Part shown: one piece after another, positions 28,833-37,736 of the stretch
Numbering within the stretch: position 1 is the stretch's first letter
How the letters are laid out: each line of letters opens with the position of its first letter
Assembly: GCF_006716065.1 (NCBI RefSeq)
Contig: NZ_VFOL01000001.1
Span: 62,001 to 126,000 of the forward strand
Length of the DNA stretch: 64,000 bases
DNA from: Salinispora arenicola
Lineage (GTDB): Bacteria > Actinomycetota > Actinomycetes > Mycobacteriales > Micromonosporaceae
Direction: 5' to 3'
The notes under the pieces: generated by a model
Told to the model about the DNA's origin: nothing
The model's database searches: none
Seen by the model: only the letters and a program-made list of their open reading frames with translations
Made by a program: the position numbers and the translations under genes

Positions 28833-30454
28833 TCGACCCCCACCAGCAGCGGGTAGCGCGGCTGCCCACCCGGGTACACGTGCACCTCGACGAACGGCCA
28901 CGACCGGGAAACGTGTTCGCGGACCGCCTCGGTCAGGCCTTCGGGGGCGTCCGCCCCGGCCAGCAGGGTGACCAGTTCTCCGCCGCCGCCGAGCATCCGG
29001 TCCACCACGGCAGTGCAGGTGTCGAGCAGATCCGACCCGATGAGGTGCACCTCGCCGTCGACCAGGGCGAGTACGTCCCCCTTCCGGCAAGGTCCGGCGA
29101 TGGTCAGTGCCTCCCGGCTGGCGTGGCAGATCTCCGCGTACCTGCAGGCGCCGGCGGCCTCGGCCATCGCGATCACGTCGTCCTCGAAGCGCCGGCCCGG
29201 ATCCCGGACGGCGAGCGCGGCGAGCGCCTGCACCGGCGACTGGGTCGGGACCACGCTGACCTTGACGCCGAACCGGTGCGCCTCCTCGACCGCGTCACTC
29301 GCCATGGCCTGGGTGAGCGCGTCGTTGGGCAGCACCACCACGCTGGCGGCGCCGGTGGCGCGCACGGCGTTCAGCAGCTCGTTGGGGGCCGGGCTGCCCG
29401 GCACCACCGTCGCCTCCGCCGCGGTGAACAGCTCGACGATCCCGGCGCCGGTGGCGACCACGACAGCGGCCCGTCCCTCCGGTGCCGGGCCGGGCCGGGC
29501 CGCCGCCGGCGACGTGGGCGGATCGGCGAAACGGGTCACCGTGATCCGGTGCGGGCGGCCGGCGGCCACTCCCGCCTCGATCGCCGCGCCGACATCGTTG
29601 ACGTGCACGTGCACGTTCCAGGTGCCGCCGGTCGTCGCGCCGTCGCCGACGACGGTCAGCGAGTCGCCGAGGGCGACCAGTTGTGCCCGTAGCCGGTCCA
29701 CCGCGGCCGGCTCGGCGTCGAGCAGGTACTGCACCTCGTAGGCGTACGTCGGGGAGCCGCTTCCCCGAACCGCGACGGCCGGTGGCTGGATCGGCCCGGG
29801 TGCGACTGCCGGGCGCGCTGGCCGCTCCTCGGTGACCACCTCGACCAGGGCGTCGAGCAGCAGGCAGAGGCCCCGCCCACCGGCGTCGACCACTCGGGCG
29901 CGGGCCAGCGCTGGCAGCTGTTGGGGGGTACGGTCGAGCGCCCGCACGGCCTCGTCCGCCGCCGCCCGGACCACCGGGCCCAGCTCGTCACGGTCGGCCC
30001 GCTCGGCGGCGCCCGCCGCGGCGGCCACCACACTGAGCAGTGTCCCCTCGACGGGAGCGACGACGGCGGCGTACGCGGCGGTGGCGGCGGTACGCAGGGC
30101 GACGGCCACCGCCCGTCCCCGCACCACGGGAACGGTGGCCAGCGCGTCGGCGAAGCCGCGCAGGATCTGCGCCAGGATCACCCCGGAGTTGCCGCGGGCA
30201 CCGAGCAGCGCGCCCTGGGCCATCAACCGAAGCGCCTGCCCGTGCGGGGTGGGCCCGTCGTCGGGCAGCGTGTCCAGGTCCATTGCCAGCGCCTGCTGCG
30301 CCGAGGTGAGGGTGAGTACCAGGTTCGTGCCGGTGTCGCCGTCGGGCACCGGGTAGACGTTGAGGTGGTCGATTTCGCCCTGGTGGCGCTTCAGTGCGAC
30401 CAGACCACCGGCGCACCAACGGCGGACCGCGGCGGCATCGAGGGTGTCCAGCAC
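28829..30454 (-). CDS. DAK2-domain protein (FakA/YloV-like fatty-acid kinase ATPase subunit)
   Basis: A 541-residue protein with an N-terminal DAK2 kinase domain carrying HLNVYPVPDGDTGTNL (nucleotide and metal binding), a middle domain and a C-terminal DegV-like/FakA-C region. In firmicutes the FakA homologue phosphorylates fatty acids with FakB partners, but the actinobacterial protein is not proven to do so and no FakB gene is nearby. The GTG at 30452-30454 is chosen at the onset of similarity (MLDTLDAAAVRRWC). It is divergent from rpmB and coupled to recG. Confidence 0.86.
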   Translation of the reverse strand: MLDTLDAAAVRRWCAGGLVALKRHQGEIDHLNVYPVPDGDTGTNLVLTLTSAQQALAMDLDTLPDDGPTPHGQALRLMAQGALLGARGNSGVILAQILRGFADALATVPVVRGRAVAVALRTAATAAYAAVVAPVEGTLLSVVAAAAGAAERADRDELGPVVRAAADEAVRALDRTPQQLPALARARVVDAGGRGLCLLLDALVEVVTEERPARPAVAPGPIQPPAVAVRGSGSPTYAYEVQYLLDAEPAAVDRLRAQLVALGDSLTVVGDGATTGGTWNVHVHVNDVGAAIEAGVAAGRPHRITVTRFADPPTSPAAARPGPAPEGRAAVVVATGAGIVELFTAAEATVVPGSPAPNELLNAVRATGAASVVVLPNDALTQAMASDAVEEAHRFGVKVSVVPTQSPVQALAALAVRDPGRRFEDDVIAMAEAAGACRYAEICHASREALTIAGPCRKGDVLALVDGEVHLIGSDLLDTCTAVVDRMLGGGGELVTLLAGADAPEGLTEAVREHVSRSWPFVEVHVYPGGQPRYPLLVGVE

Positions 30455-30639
30455 GGCGAGTAGCCTACTGGCGCGCTCCGGTCCGCGCCCGACCCGCCGA
30501 GGTACCTCCGGCGTGTCCGAGGGCGCCGGGCATGTCTGAGGGGGTTGGCCGGCGGGTTCAGGCATCGGGTAACCTGGCCAGGTTGTCCGGGCAGCGCCTG
30601 GCGGCGACCTCATGAACGGATCGATCCCAGGAGTATCCC

Positions 30640-30831
30640 GTGGCTAGCGTGTGCGACGTCTGTGGTAAGGGGCCGGGCTTCGGCCACAACGTGTCCCACT
30701 CGCACCGGCGGACCAACCGCCGCTGGAACCCGAACATTCAGTCGGTGCGCACCCCAGCCGGCGGTGGCAACACCAAGAAGATGAAGGTCTGCACGTCCTG
30801 CATCAAGGCCGGCAAGGTCACCCGCGCCTGA
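30640..30831 (+). CDS. rpmB: 50S ribosomal protein L28
   Basis: A 63-residue ribosomal protein (begins [20 protein letters not shown]) starting at GTG 30640. It has Cys pairs in CDVC and CTSC, so it is the zinc-containing paralogue. Many actinomycetes also have a cysteine-free copy induced under zinc starvation, which is not in this window. It is followed at once by a terminator hairpin. Confidence 0.96.
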   Translation: MASVCDVCGKGPGFGHNVSHSHRRTNRRWNPNIQSVRTPAGGGNTKKMKVCTSCIKAGKVTRA

Positions 30832-30854
30832 CGCGGTAGTCCCAGCCAGACAGC

Positions 30855-30882
30855 ACCGGCGGGCCCTGTGGGGTCCGCCGGT
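30855..30882. terminator. Terminator hairpin after rpmB
   Basis: Arms ACCGGCGGGCCC and GGGTCCGCCGGT (one G-T pair) with a TGTG loop, followed by TTCG. It lies between rpmB and the convergent GNAT gene. Confidence 0.75.
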
Positions 30883-30919
30883 TTCGCATTGCCGGGCACC
30901 AACCTGCCCCAAGGTGCCG

Positions 30920-31387
30920 TCAGAGGGTACGGCCGAACGAGACGCAGCCTGGGGCGTCCTTGTAGTACCCAAAGTTCGGGATGCGCTCGTAGCCGGACGA
31001 GCCGTACAGTGCGATCGCCTCAGGCTGTCGGTCACCGCACTCCAGGACGATCCGCTGGCGGCCCTGCTCGCGCGCCGACCGCTCCACCGCCGCCAGCACC
31101 GCCCGGGCCACGCCTTGCCCCCGGGCCTGCGGTGCCACGTACATCCGCTTCAGCTCGGCCGTCTCGGCCGACCCATCATGGCTGCGCCAGCCGCCGCAGG
31201 CCACCGGCTCGCCGTCGAGCTGGGCGATGAGGAAGCTCCCGGCGGGTGGTTCGAACTCGGCCGCGTCCACCGGGGTGTCGTCGCCGCTGCCGCCGTATCG
31301 AGTGCCCAGGTCGGCGAGCGCCGCCTGGATCAGCCGCTGCGCCGTCGGCGAGTCGAAACGGGCAGGGTGGATCTTCAGGTTCTGCAC
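30920..31387 (-). CDS. GNAT-family N-acetyltransferase
   Basis: A 155-residue acetyltransferase. The acetyl-CoA binding motif A reads MYVAPQARGQGVARAVL (R/Q-x-x-G-x-G/A), followed by LECGDRQPEAIALYGSSGYE, the typical motif B with a catalytic-region Tyr. The substrate is unknown. ATG start, 28 bases after thiL on the same strand. Confidence 0.87.
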   Translation of the reverse strand: MQNLKIHPARFDSPTAQRLIQAALADLGTRYGGSGDDTPVDAAEFEPPAGSFLIAQLDGEPVACGGWRSHDGSAETAELKRMYVAPQARGQGVARAVLAAVERSAREQGRQRIVLECGDRQPEAIALYGSSGYERIPNFGYYKDAPGCVSFGRTL

Positions 31388-31415
31388 CTTTGCAGGGTAC
31401 GGCGGCGGCGTGCGT

Positions 31416-32369
31416 CTACCGGAAGTGGTCCCAGCCGGCTGGTCCCTCCCACTGCCGGCCGTCGACGGTCACCCCGGAACCGGCGGCGACTCCGCCGATC
31501 GGCCGCCAGCCCGCCGGCAACGCCACCGCCGGGGGGAAGGTCGCCGCGAGCGCGTGGTCGTCGCCACCGGTCAGGAGCCAGGTGTACGGATCGACCCCGA
31601 GCGCCTGGGCCGCGTCCCGCATCTGCCGGGGCACCTCGAAGGCATCCCGACGGACGTCCACCGCGACCCCGCTCGCCTGGGCCACATGCCCGAGGTCGGC
31701 GAGGAGCCCGTCCGACACGTCGATCATCGCCGTCGCTCCGGCCCCGGCCGCTGCCGGCCCGGCCGGGTACGGCACCTCGGGTCGCCGGTAGGCCTCGACC
31801 AGCAGCCGTGGCGTCCGGAAGCCCCGGGACAGCACGGTGAGGCCGGCCGCCGCGTACCCGGTCCGGCCGGCGAGGGCCACGACGTCACCGGGGAGCGCCC
31901 CGGCCCGGGTCACCGGCGGACGGCTCCCCAGGTCACCGAGCACGGTCACCGCGATGGTCAACGTCGGACTCGCCGACATGTCCCCGCCCACCACGCTGGC
32001 TCCCACCGTGGCCGCCTCCGCAGCCAGGCCGTCGGCCAGGTCCTCCGCCCACCCGGACGCCAGGTCGGGAGGGATGCAGAGCGCGACCAGCAGGGCTGTC
32101 GGTCGCGCGCCCATCGCGGCGACGTCGGCGAGGTTCGCCGCGGCTGCCCGGTGGCCGATGTCACGCGCGCCGGACCAGTCGCGGCGGAAGTGGCGCCCCT
32201 CCACCAGCACGTCGGTGGAGGCGACCACCCGGGCGTCCGGGGCCGCCACCACCGCCGCGTCGTCCCCGGGCCCGAGAAGGACGGCCGGTCCGTACGACAA
32301 CCGAGCGGTCACCCGGTCAATGAGACCGAACTCACCCAGCCCCACGAGGCCACTGCCGCGTTCGCTCAC
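31416..32369 (-). CDS. thiL: Thiamine-monophosphate kinase
   Basis: Final step of thiamine diphosphate synthesis: phosphorylation of thiamine monophosphate. The 317 residues show the ThiL/PurM-like pattern: GLGEFGLIDRVTARL, GPGDDAAVVAAPDARVVASTD with the metal-binding Asp pair, VGGDMSASP, and DVSDGLLADLGHVAQASG. It is divergent from the Lrp-type gene by 96 bases. No TPP riboswitch was recognised upstream. Confidence 0.95.
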   Translation of the reverse strand: MSERGSGLVGLGEFGLIDRVTARLSYGPAVLLGPGDDAAVVAAPDARVVASTDVLVEGRHFRRDWSGARDIGHRAAAANLADVAAMGARPTALLVALCIPPDLASGWAEDLADGLAAEAATVGASVVGGDMSASPTLTIAVTVLGDLGSRPPVTRAGALPGDVVALAGRTGYAAAGLTVLSRGFRTPRLLVEAYRRPEVPYPAGPAAAGAGATAMIDVSDGLLADLGHVAQASGVAVDVRRDAFEVPRQMRDAAQALGVDPYTWLLTGGDDHALAATFPPAVALPAGWRPIGGVAAGSGVTVDGRQWEGPAGWDHFR

Positions 32370-32465
32370 CGCTTCTCCTTGTGCACCGATCGGAATCTGG
32401 CCTGGTCCGTAGGGTATTTTCTCCCTTCGGGCCGCTCATCCAGCGGCGACGGAGGGAGGTCCAAC

Positions 32466-32699
32466 GTGGTACAGGCATACATACTCATCCAGTCGGAGGT
32501 CGGCCGAGCACGTGACGTGGCCGGTCAGATCGCGGACATTCCCGGCGTGGTCCGCGTCGACGCCGTCACCGGGCCCTACGACGTGGTCCTGCTCTGCGAG
32601 GCGAACACCGTCGACGAACTGGGTAACCTCATTGTCAGCAGGGTGCAGATGGTGCCCGGTATCACCCGCACCCTCACGTGTTCGGTGGTGCGCCTCTAA
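32466..32699 (+). CDS. Stand-alone Lrp/AsnC ligand-binding domain protein
   Basis: A 77-residue protein consisting only of the RAM/ACT-like ligand-binding domain of the Lrp/AsnC family (begins MVQAYILIQSEVGRARDVAG), with no helix-turn-helix. Such stand-alone domains bind amino acids or act as co-regulators. The target is unknown here. GTG start with GGAGGGAGG 6-7 bases upstream, an unusually strong ribosome binding site. The TAA stop is immediately followed by the GTG of the DUF3515 gene. Confidence 0.88.
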   Translation: MVQAYILIQSEVGRARDVAGQIADIPGVVRVDAVTGPYDVVLLCEANTVDELGNLIVSRVQMVPGITRTLTCSVVRL

Positions 32700-33383
32700 G
32701 TGGACAGGATGCCCGACTCCCCGACAACCGCCGCCTCCCGCGGTGGGATCAACCCCGACGACGAGAACGCCGACCTCCGGGACGAGACCGACGCTGTCGA
32801 CGGTTCCGCTCGTGGCGGCCGGGACCGGTCCAACCGTGGCGCGGCCCTGATCGCGACCGCGGTCGCGATCCCGGTGACCGTGCTGGCCGGCGTACTGGCG
32901 TTCACCCGGCTCGCCCCGGATCAGTCGGCACCGGAGCCGAACGCGTCGGCGACACCCCAGGTGCAGTCCACCGCTGCGGTGGAGATGGCCGCTCCGACGC
33001 TGGCCGAACGTCCCGCCACCGTCTGCCGTGCCCTGCTTTCCCAGCTTCCGCCGACGATCCGGGATCTGCCGCAGCGTCCGGTCACCGCCGGCCCCGAGCA
33101 GAACGCCGCGTACGGTGACCCCGCGCTCACCGTCGCCTGCGGCGGCGCGGCGCCGACCTTCGCCGCCACCGACAAACTCTGGCTGGTCAACCGGGTCTGC
33201 TGGTATGGCCACGAGGAGGGGGACGGCACGGTGTTGAGCACGGTCGACCGGGAGACGACGGTCACGGTTCGGGTGCCCGACGGCTACGACCAACCACTCC
33301 AGTGGGTCTCCCCCGTCGCGGAGACGATCGTCGCCACCGTCCCCTCCACCGACGACGCCCCGTCGGGCTGCCTCCCCGGCTAG
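32700..33383 (+). CDS. DUF3515-family membrane-anchored protein
   Basis: A 227-residue protein with an N-terminal hydrophilic segment, one transmembrane helix (about 44-65) and an external domain with four cysteines (CRALLSQLP, VACGG, NRVCWYG and the last at SGCLPG). This matches the actinobacterial DUF3515 family, which recurs beside thiL and ddl and has no known function. The GTG at 32700 abuts the previous stop. The ATG at 32709 is an equally possible start. Confidence 0.82.
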   Translation: MDRMPDSPTTAASRGGINPDDENADLRDETDAVDGSARGGRDRSNRGAALIATAVAIPVTVLAGVLAFTRLAPDQSAPEPNASATPQVQSTAAVEMAAPTLAERPATVCRALLSQLPPTIRDLPQRPVTAGPEQNAAYGDPALTVACGGAAPTFAATDKLWLVNRVCWYGHEEGDGTVLSTVDRETTVTVRVPDGYDQPLQWVSPVAETIVATVPSTDDAPSGCLPG

Positions 33384-33457
33384 ACCGCACCGTCGCGGGG
33401 CGGTTGCCCCGGCCGAGCTGGCCGCGCCGACCAAGCCCGCCCCGCGGGCGGCCCGGC

Positions 33458-34564
33458 TCAGCGCCGGCCGGCCCCGCCGTTCAGGGCGGTACGGATGAGG
33501 CGGTTGACCAGCTTCTGGTACTCCAGGCCGGAGGCTGCCCACATGCGCGGGAACATCGACGTCGGCGTGAAGCCGGGCATCGTGTTGACCTCGTTGAGGT
33601 AGACATCCAGCTCCGGGGTGACGAAGAAGTCGGCCCGAGCCAGCCCGGCGCAGTCGAGCGCGGTGAACGCACGGACCGCGTACTCCTGGACCTGGCGGGT
33701 GACCCGCTCGGGCAGGTCGGCGGGAATGTCGTACTCACAGGCGGCGTCGGCGTCGATGTACTTCGCCTCGAAGTCGTAGAAGTCGTAGTCTCCGACCACC
33801 CTCACCTCGGCGAGCGCGGACGCCTCGGGCACACCACCGGCCTCTGCCTCCAGCACTCCGCACTCGATCTCCCGGCCGATGACCGCGCTCTCGACGAGGA
33901 CCTTGGGGTCGATCTTCCGGGCGTTGGCCACCGCGTCGTCCAGGTCCGCCCAGTCGGTGACCCGGGTGATCCCGAAGGAGGAGCCGGCTCGGGAGGGCTT
34001 GACGAAGACCGGCAGGCCGAGGCGCTGCTTGTCCTGCTCGGTGAGCGTCATGCCGCTGCGCAGCACCGCGTACGGACCGACCGGGATTTCCTCGGCGGCG
34101 CAGAGCTTCTTGGTGAACTCCTTGTCCATGGCGGCGGCGGAGGCGAAGACGTTCGCCCCGACGTACGGGATACCGGCCATCTCCAGCATCCCCTGAATGG
34201 TGCCGTCCTCCCCGTAGGCGCCGTGCAGGACCGGGAACACCACGTCCACATCGGCCAGCGCCCGAGAGCCCTCAGCCGGGTCGAGCACCAGCAGTCCGCC
34301 GCTGCTCGGATCGGCGTTCAACACGACGGCGGTCCCGGACTCGGCGGTGACCTCCGGCAGTCGCCGGTCGGTGATCGCAAGCTGCGACGAATCGCCTCCG
34401 GTCAGTACCCACTGGCCGGCGCGACTGATGCCCACCGGCACGACCTCGTACTGGTCGGGGTCCAGCGCGGCCAGCACGCTGCCGGCACTCACGCAGGAGA
34501 TGCCGTGTTCTGGACTGCGTCCGCCGAACACTACCGCCACACGGGTCCTGCCTGGGGTGGTCAC
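33458..34564 (-). CDS. ddl: D-alanine--D-alanine ligase
   Basis: ATP-grasp ligase making the D-Ala-D-Ala dipeptide for peptidoglycan. The 368 residues show [13 protein letters not shown] near the start, the grasp-loop region [29 protein letters not shown] and [17 protein letters not shown] with the metal ligands. The GTG at 34562-34564 is chosen: GAGGTGA lies about 8 bases upstream and the family N-terminus begins there, although the frame is open for 61 more codons. The gene is convergent with DUF3515. Confidence 0.95.
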   Translation of the reverse strand: MTTPGRTRVAVVFGGRSPEHGISCVSAGSVLAALDPDQYEVVPVGISRAGQWVLTGGDSSQLAITDRRLPEVTAESGTAVVLNADPSSGGLLVLDPAEGSRALADVDVVFPVLHGAYGEDGTIQGMLEMAGIPYVGANVFASAAAMDKEFTKKLCAAEEIPVGPYAVLRSGMTLTEQDKQRLGLPVFVKPSRAGSSFGITRVTDWADLDDAVANARKIDPKVLVESAVIGREIECGVLEAEAGGVPEASALAEVRVVGDYDFYDFEAKYIDADAACEYDIPADLPERVTRQVQEYAVRAFTALDCAGLARADFFVTPELDVYLNEVNTMPGFTPTSMFPRMWAASGLEYQKLVNRLIRTALNGGAGRR

Positions 34565-34868
34565 CTGGGTTTCACCTCTTCGTCGGCCTGTCGCATCCGC
34601 CGGGGCACTCACCCTGGTGACCTTACTGTGCGTGGCGAGCACCGGAGGGCGATACCCCGACCAGAGCGAGGAGGCCCAACATCCAGTCGACCGAAGCTGA
34701 CGCTGAGTAATCGGACTTTGGCTACACGATCGAATATTGACAGTCATACACGACGAATAAGTGTATCAATCGCAAACTACCCATGATCCGATCAGCTCGT
34801 CACCCCCGGGGGCGGAGACCACCACGGGGCGGGGCGGACCGGCGGATTCCGGCCCGGTGGGCCGTCGG
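34565..34868. promoter_or_regulatory. ddl upstream region with an AT-rich inverted repeat
   Basis: A 304-base stretch without a supported gene. A markedly AT-rich patch (about 34700-34780) contains the inverted repeat ATACAC-9 bases-GTGTAT (34746-34766). It is flanked by TTGACA (34737-34742, plus strand) and TTGATA (34764-34769, minus strand), which could be -35 elements. The patch is about 180 bases upstream of ddl and also precedes the XRE cassette. Confidence 0.35.
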
Positions 34869-35144
34869 CTATCCGCGCACGCGACGCCGGCCGATCGCGA
34901 TCAGCTTGACCCGCTGCCGGCCAGCCCGCACCATGCCCAGCGCCATGAACGCTCCCGCGATGCGCTCCGCCGCCTCGCGACTACTCGCGCCCACCACCTG
35001 CCGGCGCCGTTCCGGGCTGGCACGTTCGTCCCGGCCACCATCCTGGGCACGCACGTCGGTGAGCACCACCAGGAAGCGGGTCAGCACTGGAGGGCCGCAC
35101 TCGGTGCTGGTGCGGTGGTGTCGGGGCAACTGGGCAGTTCGCAC
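34869..35144 (-). CDS. Small protein of unknown function beside the XRE/DUF397 pair
   Basis: A 91-residue basic protein with a beta-like segment (LTRFLVVLTDVRAQ) and an amphipathic helix (SSREAAERIAGAFMALG). The GTG at 35142-35144 has GGAGGG seven bases upstream, a strong signal, and is preferred over the ATG at 35171. I do not recognise the family. It is divergent from the XRE regulator across about 226 bases and could be its target or a third member of the cassette. The composition is as GC-rich as its neighbours. Confidence 0.5.
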   Translation of the reverse strand: MRTAQLPRHHRTSTECGPPVLTRFLVVLTDVRAQDGGRDERASPERRRQVVGASSREAAERIAGAFMALGMVRAGRQRVKLIAIGRRRVRG

Positions 35145-35370
35145 GTCGAGTCCCTCCGGACGGCGGGCCATCGGGGCGGCGCGCGGCGATCGGGTAGGGG
35201 GGTAACCCGACCACCGCGCGCCTCATCCCTCCGAGTCGCTCACCGCCACCGTCGCCACGACAACCGCCGGCGAGGACCTGACGACAGAGTGACATCACGA
35301 TACCCGTGAATGCAACTCTCACCTATATTCTCTCATTTACCGCCTCCCAAACATGTGCAATGATCGATAC

Positions 35371-36216
35371 ATGGCTCCAAAGACCGCCCGTGCCCGTCGC
35401 CTGGGCATCGCCCTGCGCACGCACCGGGAGGCCGCCGGCCTGACCCTGGAGTCCGCGGCGGACGAGATCAGCAGCACACGCAGCACCCTGTCCCGCTACG
35501 AGAACGCCCAGACGCTGGTGAGCCCGGCGATCGTCCGCGCGCTGCTCACGTTGTACGGCGTCGCACCCGACGAGGTGGCGGCAGCCGTGCAACTCGCCAA
35601 GGACGCACGCAAACCCGGCTGGTGGGTCTCCTACTCGTACCTGCTCGACCGACGCACCATCGACTTCATCGCGCTGGAGGCCGAGGCCACCGGCATCGCC
35701 AACTTCGAGCCCTCGGTGGTGCCCGGCCTGCTCCAGACCGCCGACTACGTTCGCGGTGTGATGCGCGGCGGCCCGCACACCCTCACCGACGACGAGGTCG
35801 AACAGCGGGTACAGCTCCGACTCGACCGGCAACAGCGACTCACGGCACCGAACCCGCCCATCCTCGACGCCATCATCGACGAGGGTGCCCTGCTGCGGCC
35901 GGTGGGCGACCGGACGGTCACGGCGGCGCAGTTGGAGCACCTACTGAAAGCGAGCGACCTGCCCAACGTCACCATCCAGGTGATCCCACTGGCCGCTGGC
36001 TACCACCGGGGTACCCGTGGCTCGCTGCACATCCTGGAGTTCGCCGACCCCGAGGACCCGTTCATCGCCTCGGTGGAGACGGTCGCCGGCCAGATGGTCC
36101 TCGACCGCCCCGGCGACCTTCGCACCTGCACCAAAATCATGGAGCACCTGCGGAGCGTGGCCCTCAGCCCGGCGGACAGCCGCGACCAGCTCCGGTACAT
36201 CATGGAGGGACGGTAG
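35371..36216 (+). CDS. XRE-type regulator with DUF5753 domain
   Basis: A 281-residue transcriptional regulator. The N-terminal Xre helix-turn-helix (LRTHREAAGLTLESAA to STRSTLSRYENAQ) is followed by the DUF5753 domain (about 85-270), with PGLLQTADYVRGVM and VIPLAAGYHRGTRGS. These regulators are strongly amplified in Streptomyces and relatives (WhiJ-like), where with a small DUF397 partner they influence development and antibiotic production. The ATG at 35371 (MAPKTARARR) is preferred over an ATG six codons earlier. The upstream sequence is AT-rich (TATATT near 35326). The DUF397 gene follows by 4 bases. Confidence 0.9.
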   Translation: MAPKTARARRLGIALRTHREAAGLTLESAADEISSTRSTLSRYENAQTLVSPAIVRALLTLYGVAPDEVAAAVQLAKDARKPGWWVSYSYLLDRRTIDFIALEAEATGIANFEPSVVPGLLQTADYVRGVMRGGPHTLTDDEVEQRVQLRLDRQQRLTAPNPPILDAIIDEGALLRPVGDRTVTAAQLEHLLKASDLPNVTIQVIPLAAGYHRGTRGSLHILEFADPEDPFIASVETVAGQMVLDRPGDLRTCTKIMEHLRSVALSPADSRDQLRYIMEGR

Positions 36217-36220
36217 GACG

Positions 36221-36421
36221 ATGGCCCCGACGATCAGCCCGGAATTGGCCCGCGCCCGATGGCGCACGAGCAGCCACAGCGGAGACGAAGGGGCGTGCGT
36301 CGAGATCACGACGCTGCCCCACACGGTCGGTGTTCGCGACTCGAAAGACCCGGGCGGCCCGGCGCTGCTCTTCACCCCCGTGGCCTGGATGGCCTTCACC
36401 GCCGCACCGCCGCACCGGTGA
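36221..36421 (+). CDS. DUF397 protein, partner of the XRE regulator
   Basis: A 66-residue protein of the DUF397 family: ARWRTSSHSGDEGACVEI near the start, then VGVRDSKDPGGPALLFTP and a final Trp-containing helix. DUF397 proteins are encoded next to DUF5753 regulators and are reported to modulate them in an antitoxin/toxin-like manner. It lies 4 bases downstream of the regulator, so the pair is cotranscribed. It uses AGGA near the preceding stop as ribosome binding site. Confidence 0.9.
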   Translation: MAPTISPELARARWRTSSHSGDEGACVEITTLPHTVGVRDSKDPGGPALLFTPVAWMAFTAAPPHR

Positions 36422-36614
36422 CCCGATCGAGCCGCAGGTTCGCCGCCTGCCTTCCACCTCACCGTGTGCTCGCGGACGGTGGCAAGGGAATCAGTCGCGG
36501 ATTCCCGATGTCACCTCCACCGCTCCCCCGCCGACGGCGTACGCGTGCGACTCGACCGTGTTCGCCGCGCGGGTAAACGCGCCCCGGCCATGGTCCCCGA
36601 CCGGAAACCGGTCA

Positions 36615-37736
36615 TCAACCAGCGGCCCTCAACGCGGCCGTCACGTCGGCGACCAGGTCGTTGGTGTCCTCGACCCCGCACGAGAGCCGGACGAAACCGG
36701 GTGAGGTGTCGTCGCCCCACTGTGCCCTGCGGTCGGCGGTGGTGTGCAGCCCGCCGAACGAGGTAGCCGCCGCCACCAGCCGGGCCGCGTCAACGAACCG
36801 GGCGACCCGGTCGGCGTCGCCGAGATCGAACGAGAGCACCCCCGGCATCCGGCGCATCTGGGCCACGGCCACCGGGTAGGCCGGGTCCTCCGGCCTACCC
36901 GGCCAACGCAGCCCGGTCACCCGCGGTTGCCCCGCCAGCATCCGAACGAGCGCCGAGGCGTTCTCGGTCTGTCGGGCAAGCCGCAGGTCGAGCGTGGCCA
37001 GAGACCGGTGTGCCAGCCAGGCGTCGAACGCGCCCGGTATCGCCCCCGTGTGATCCCGCCACCCCGTCACCGCCGCCAGCACCTCGACCGACCGGCTGGC
37101 GACGTAGCCGAGCAGCAGATCCGAGTGGCCGGTAAGTGCCTTCGTACCGGAGGCCACCACCAGGTCGGCGCCGAGTTCCAACGGACGCTGCCCGAGCGGA
37201 GTCGCGGTCGTGTTGTCCACCGCCAACAAGGCCCCGGCCGCCCGCGCGCGGGCGGCCAACGCACGCACGTCGACAACGTCCAGGCCCGGGTTGGCCGGCG
37301 TCTCCACGAACACCAGGCGTACGCCGGAGAGGTCCGGATACGGTCCGACGGTCGGCACGAAGAGCACCCGTACCCCGATGCCGGCCAGGGTCTCGGTGGC
37401 GAACGCCCGTACCGAGAAGTAGCCGTCGGCGGGAAGCACCACCGTGTCGCCGGGGCGCAGCACACTCATCAGCAGCCCGGTGATCGCCGCCTGACCGCTG
37501 GACAGGACCCGGCAGTCGCCCCCCTCCAGCTCACCGATCGCCGCCTCCAGCAACCGGCGGGTCGGGTTGTCCGACCGGCCGTAGCCATTCGGTGCGCCCG
37601 CTGGACCCGCCCACGGGTCCAGGTGGTAGGGCGCGGCGAAGACCGGGCCGGGTAGGAACGGCTCCCCGGGCACGGCCTCGGGCAGCCCGGCGCGGACACA
37701 GCGGGTGCCGTCGCGGTCAGCGGTCACGTCACTCAC
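36615..37736 (-). CDS. Cys/Met-metabolism PLP-dependent enzyme (cystathionine gamma-synthase/lyase-like)
   Basis: A 373-residue PLP enzyme of the Cys/Met metabolism family. The PLP lysine is in [18 protein letters not shown]. Other motifs are [33 protein letters not shown] and [17 protein letters not shown] at the C-terminus. Assignment among cystathionine gamma-lyase, gamma-synthase or methionine lyase is not possible from motifs alone. The GTG start overlaps the gpsA stop (GTGA), making it the third gene of plsC-gpsA-PLP enzyme. Confidence 0.86.
   Translation of the reverse strand: MSDVTADRDGTRCVRAGLPEAVPGEPFLPGPVFAAPYHLDPWAGPAGAPNGYGRSDNPTRRLLEAAIGELEGGDCRVLSSGQAAITGLLMSVLRPGDTVVLPADGYFSVRAFATETLAGIGVRVLFVPTVGPYPDLSGVRLVFVETPANPGLDVVDVRALAARARAAGALLAVDNTTATPLGQRPLELGADLVVASGTKALTGHSDLLLGYVASRSVEVLAAVTGWRDHTGAIPGAFDAWLAHRSLATLDLRLARQTENASALVRMLAGQPRVTGLRWPGRPEDPAYPVAVAQMRRMPGVLSFDLGDADRVARFVDAARLVAAATSFGGLHTTADRRAQWGDDTSPGFVRLSCGVEDTNDLVADVTAALRAAG

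Noticed and set aside
31227..32465. Extension of the Lrp-type gene to a 490-codon frame
   Set aside because: The upstream part runs antisense through thiL and the acetyltransferase. The GTG at 32466 with a perfect ribosome binding site is the true start.
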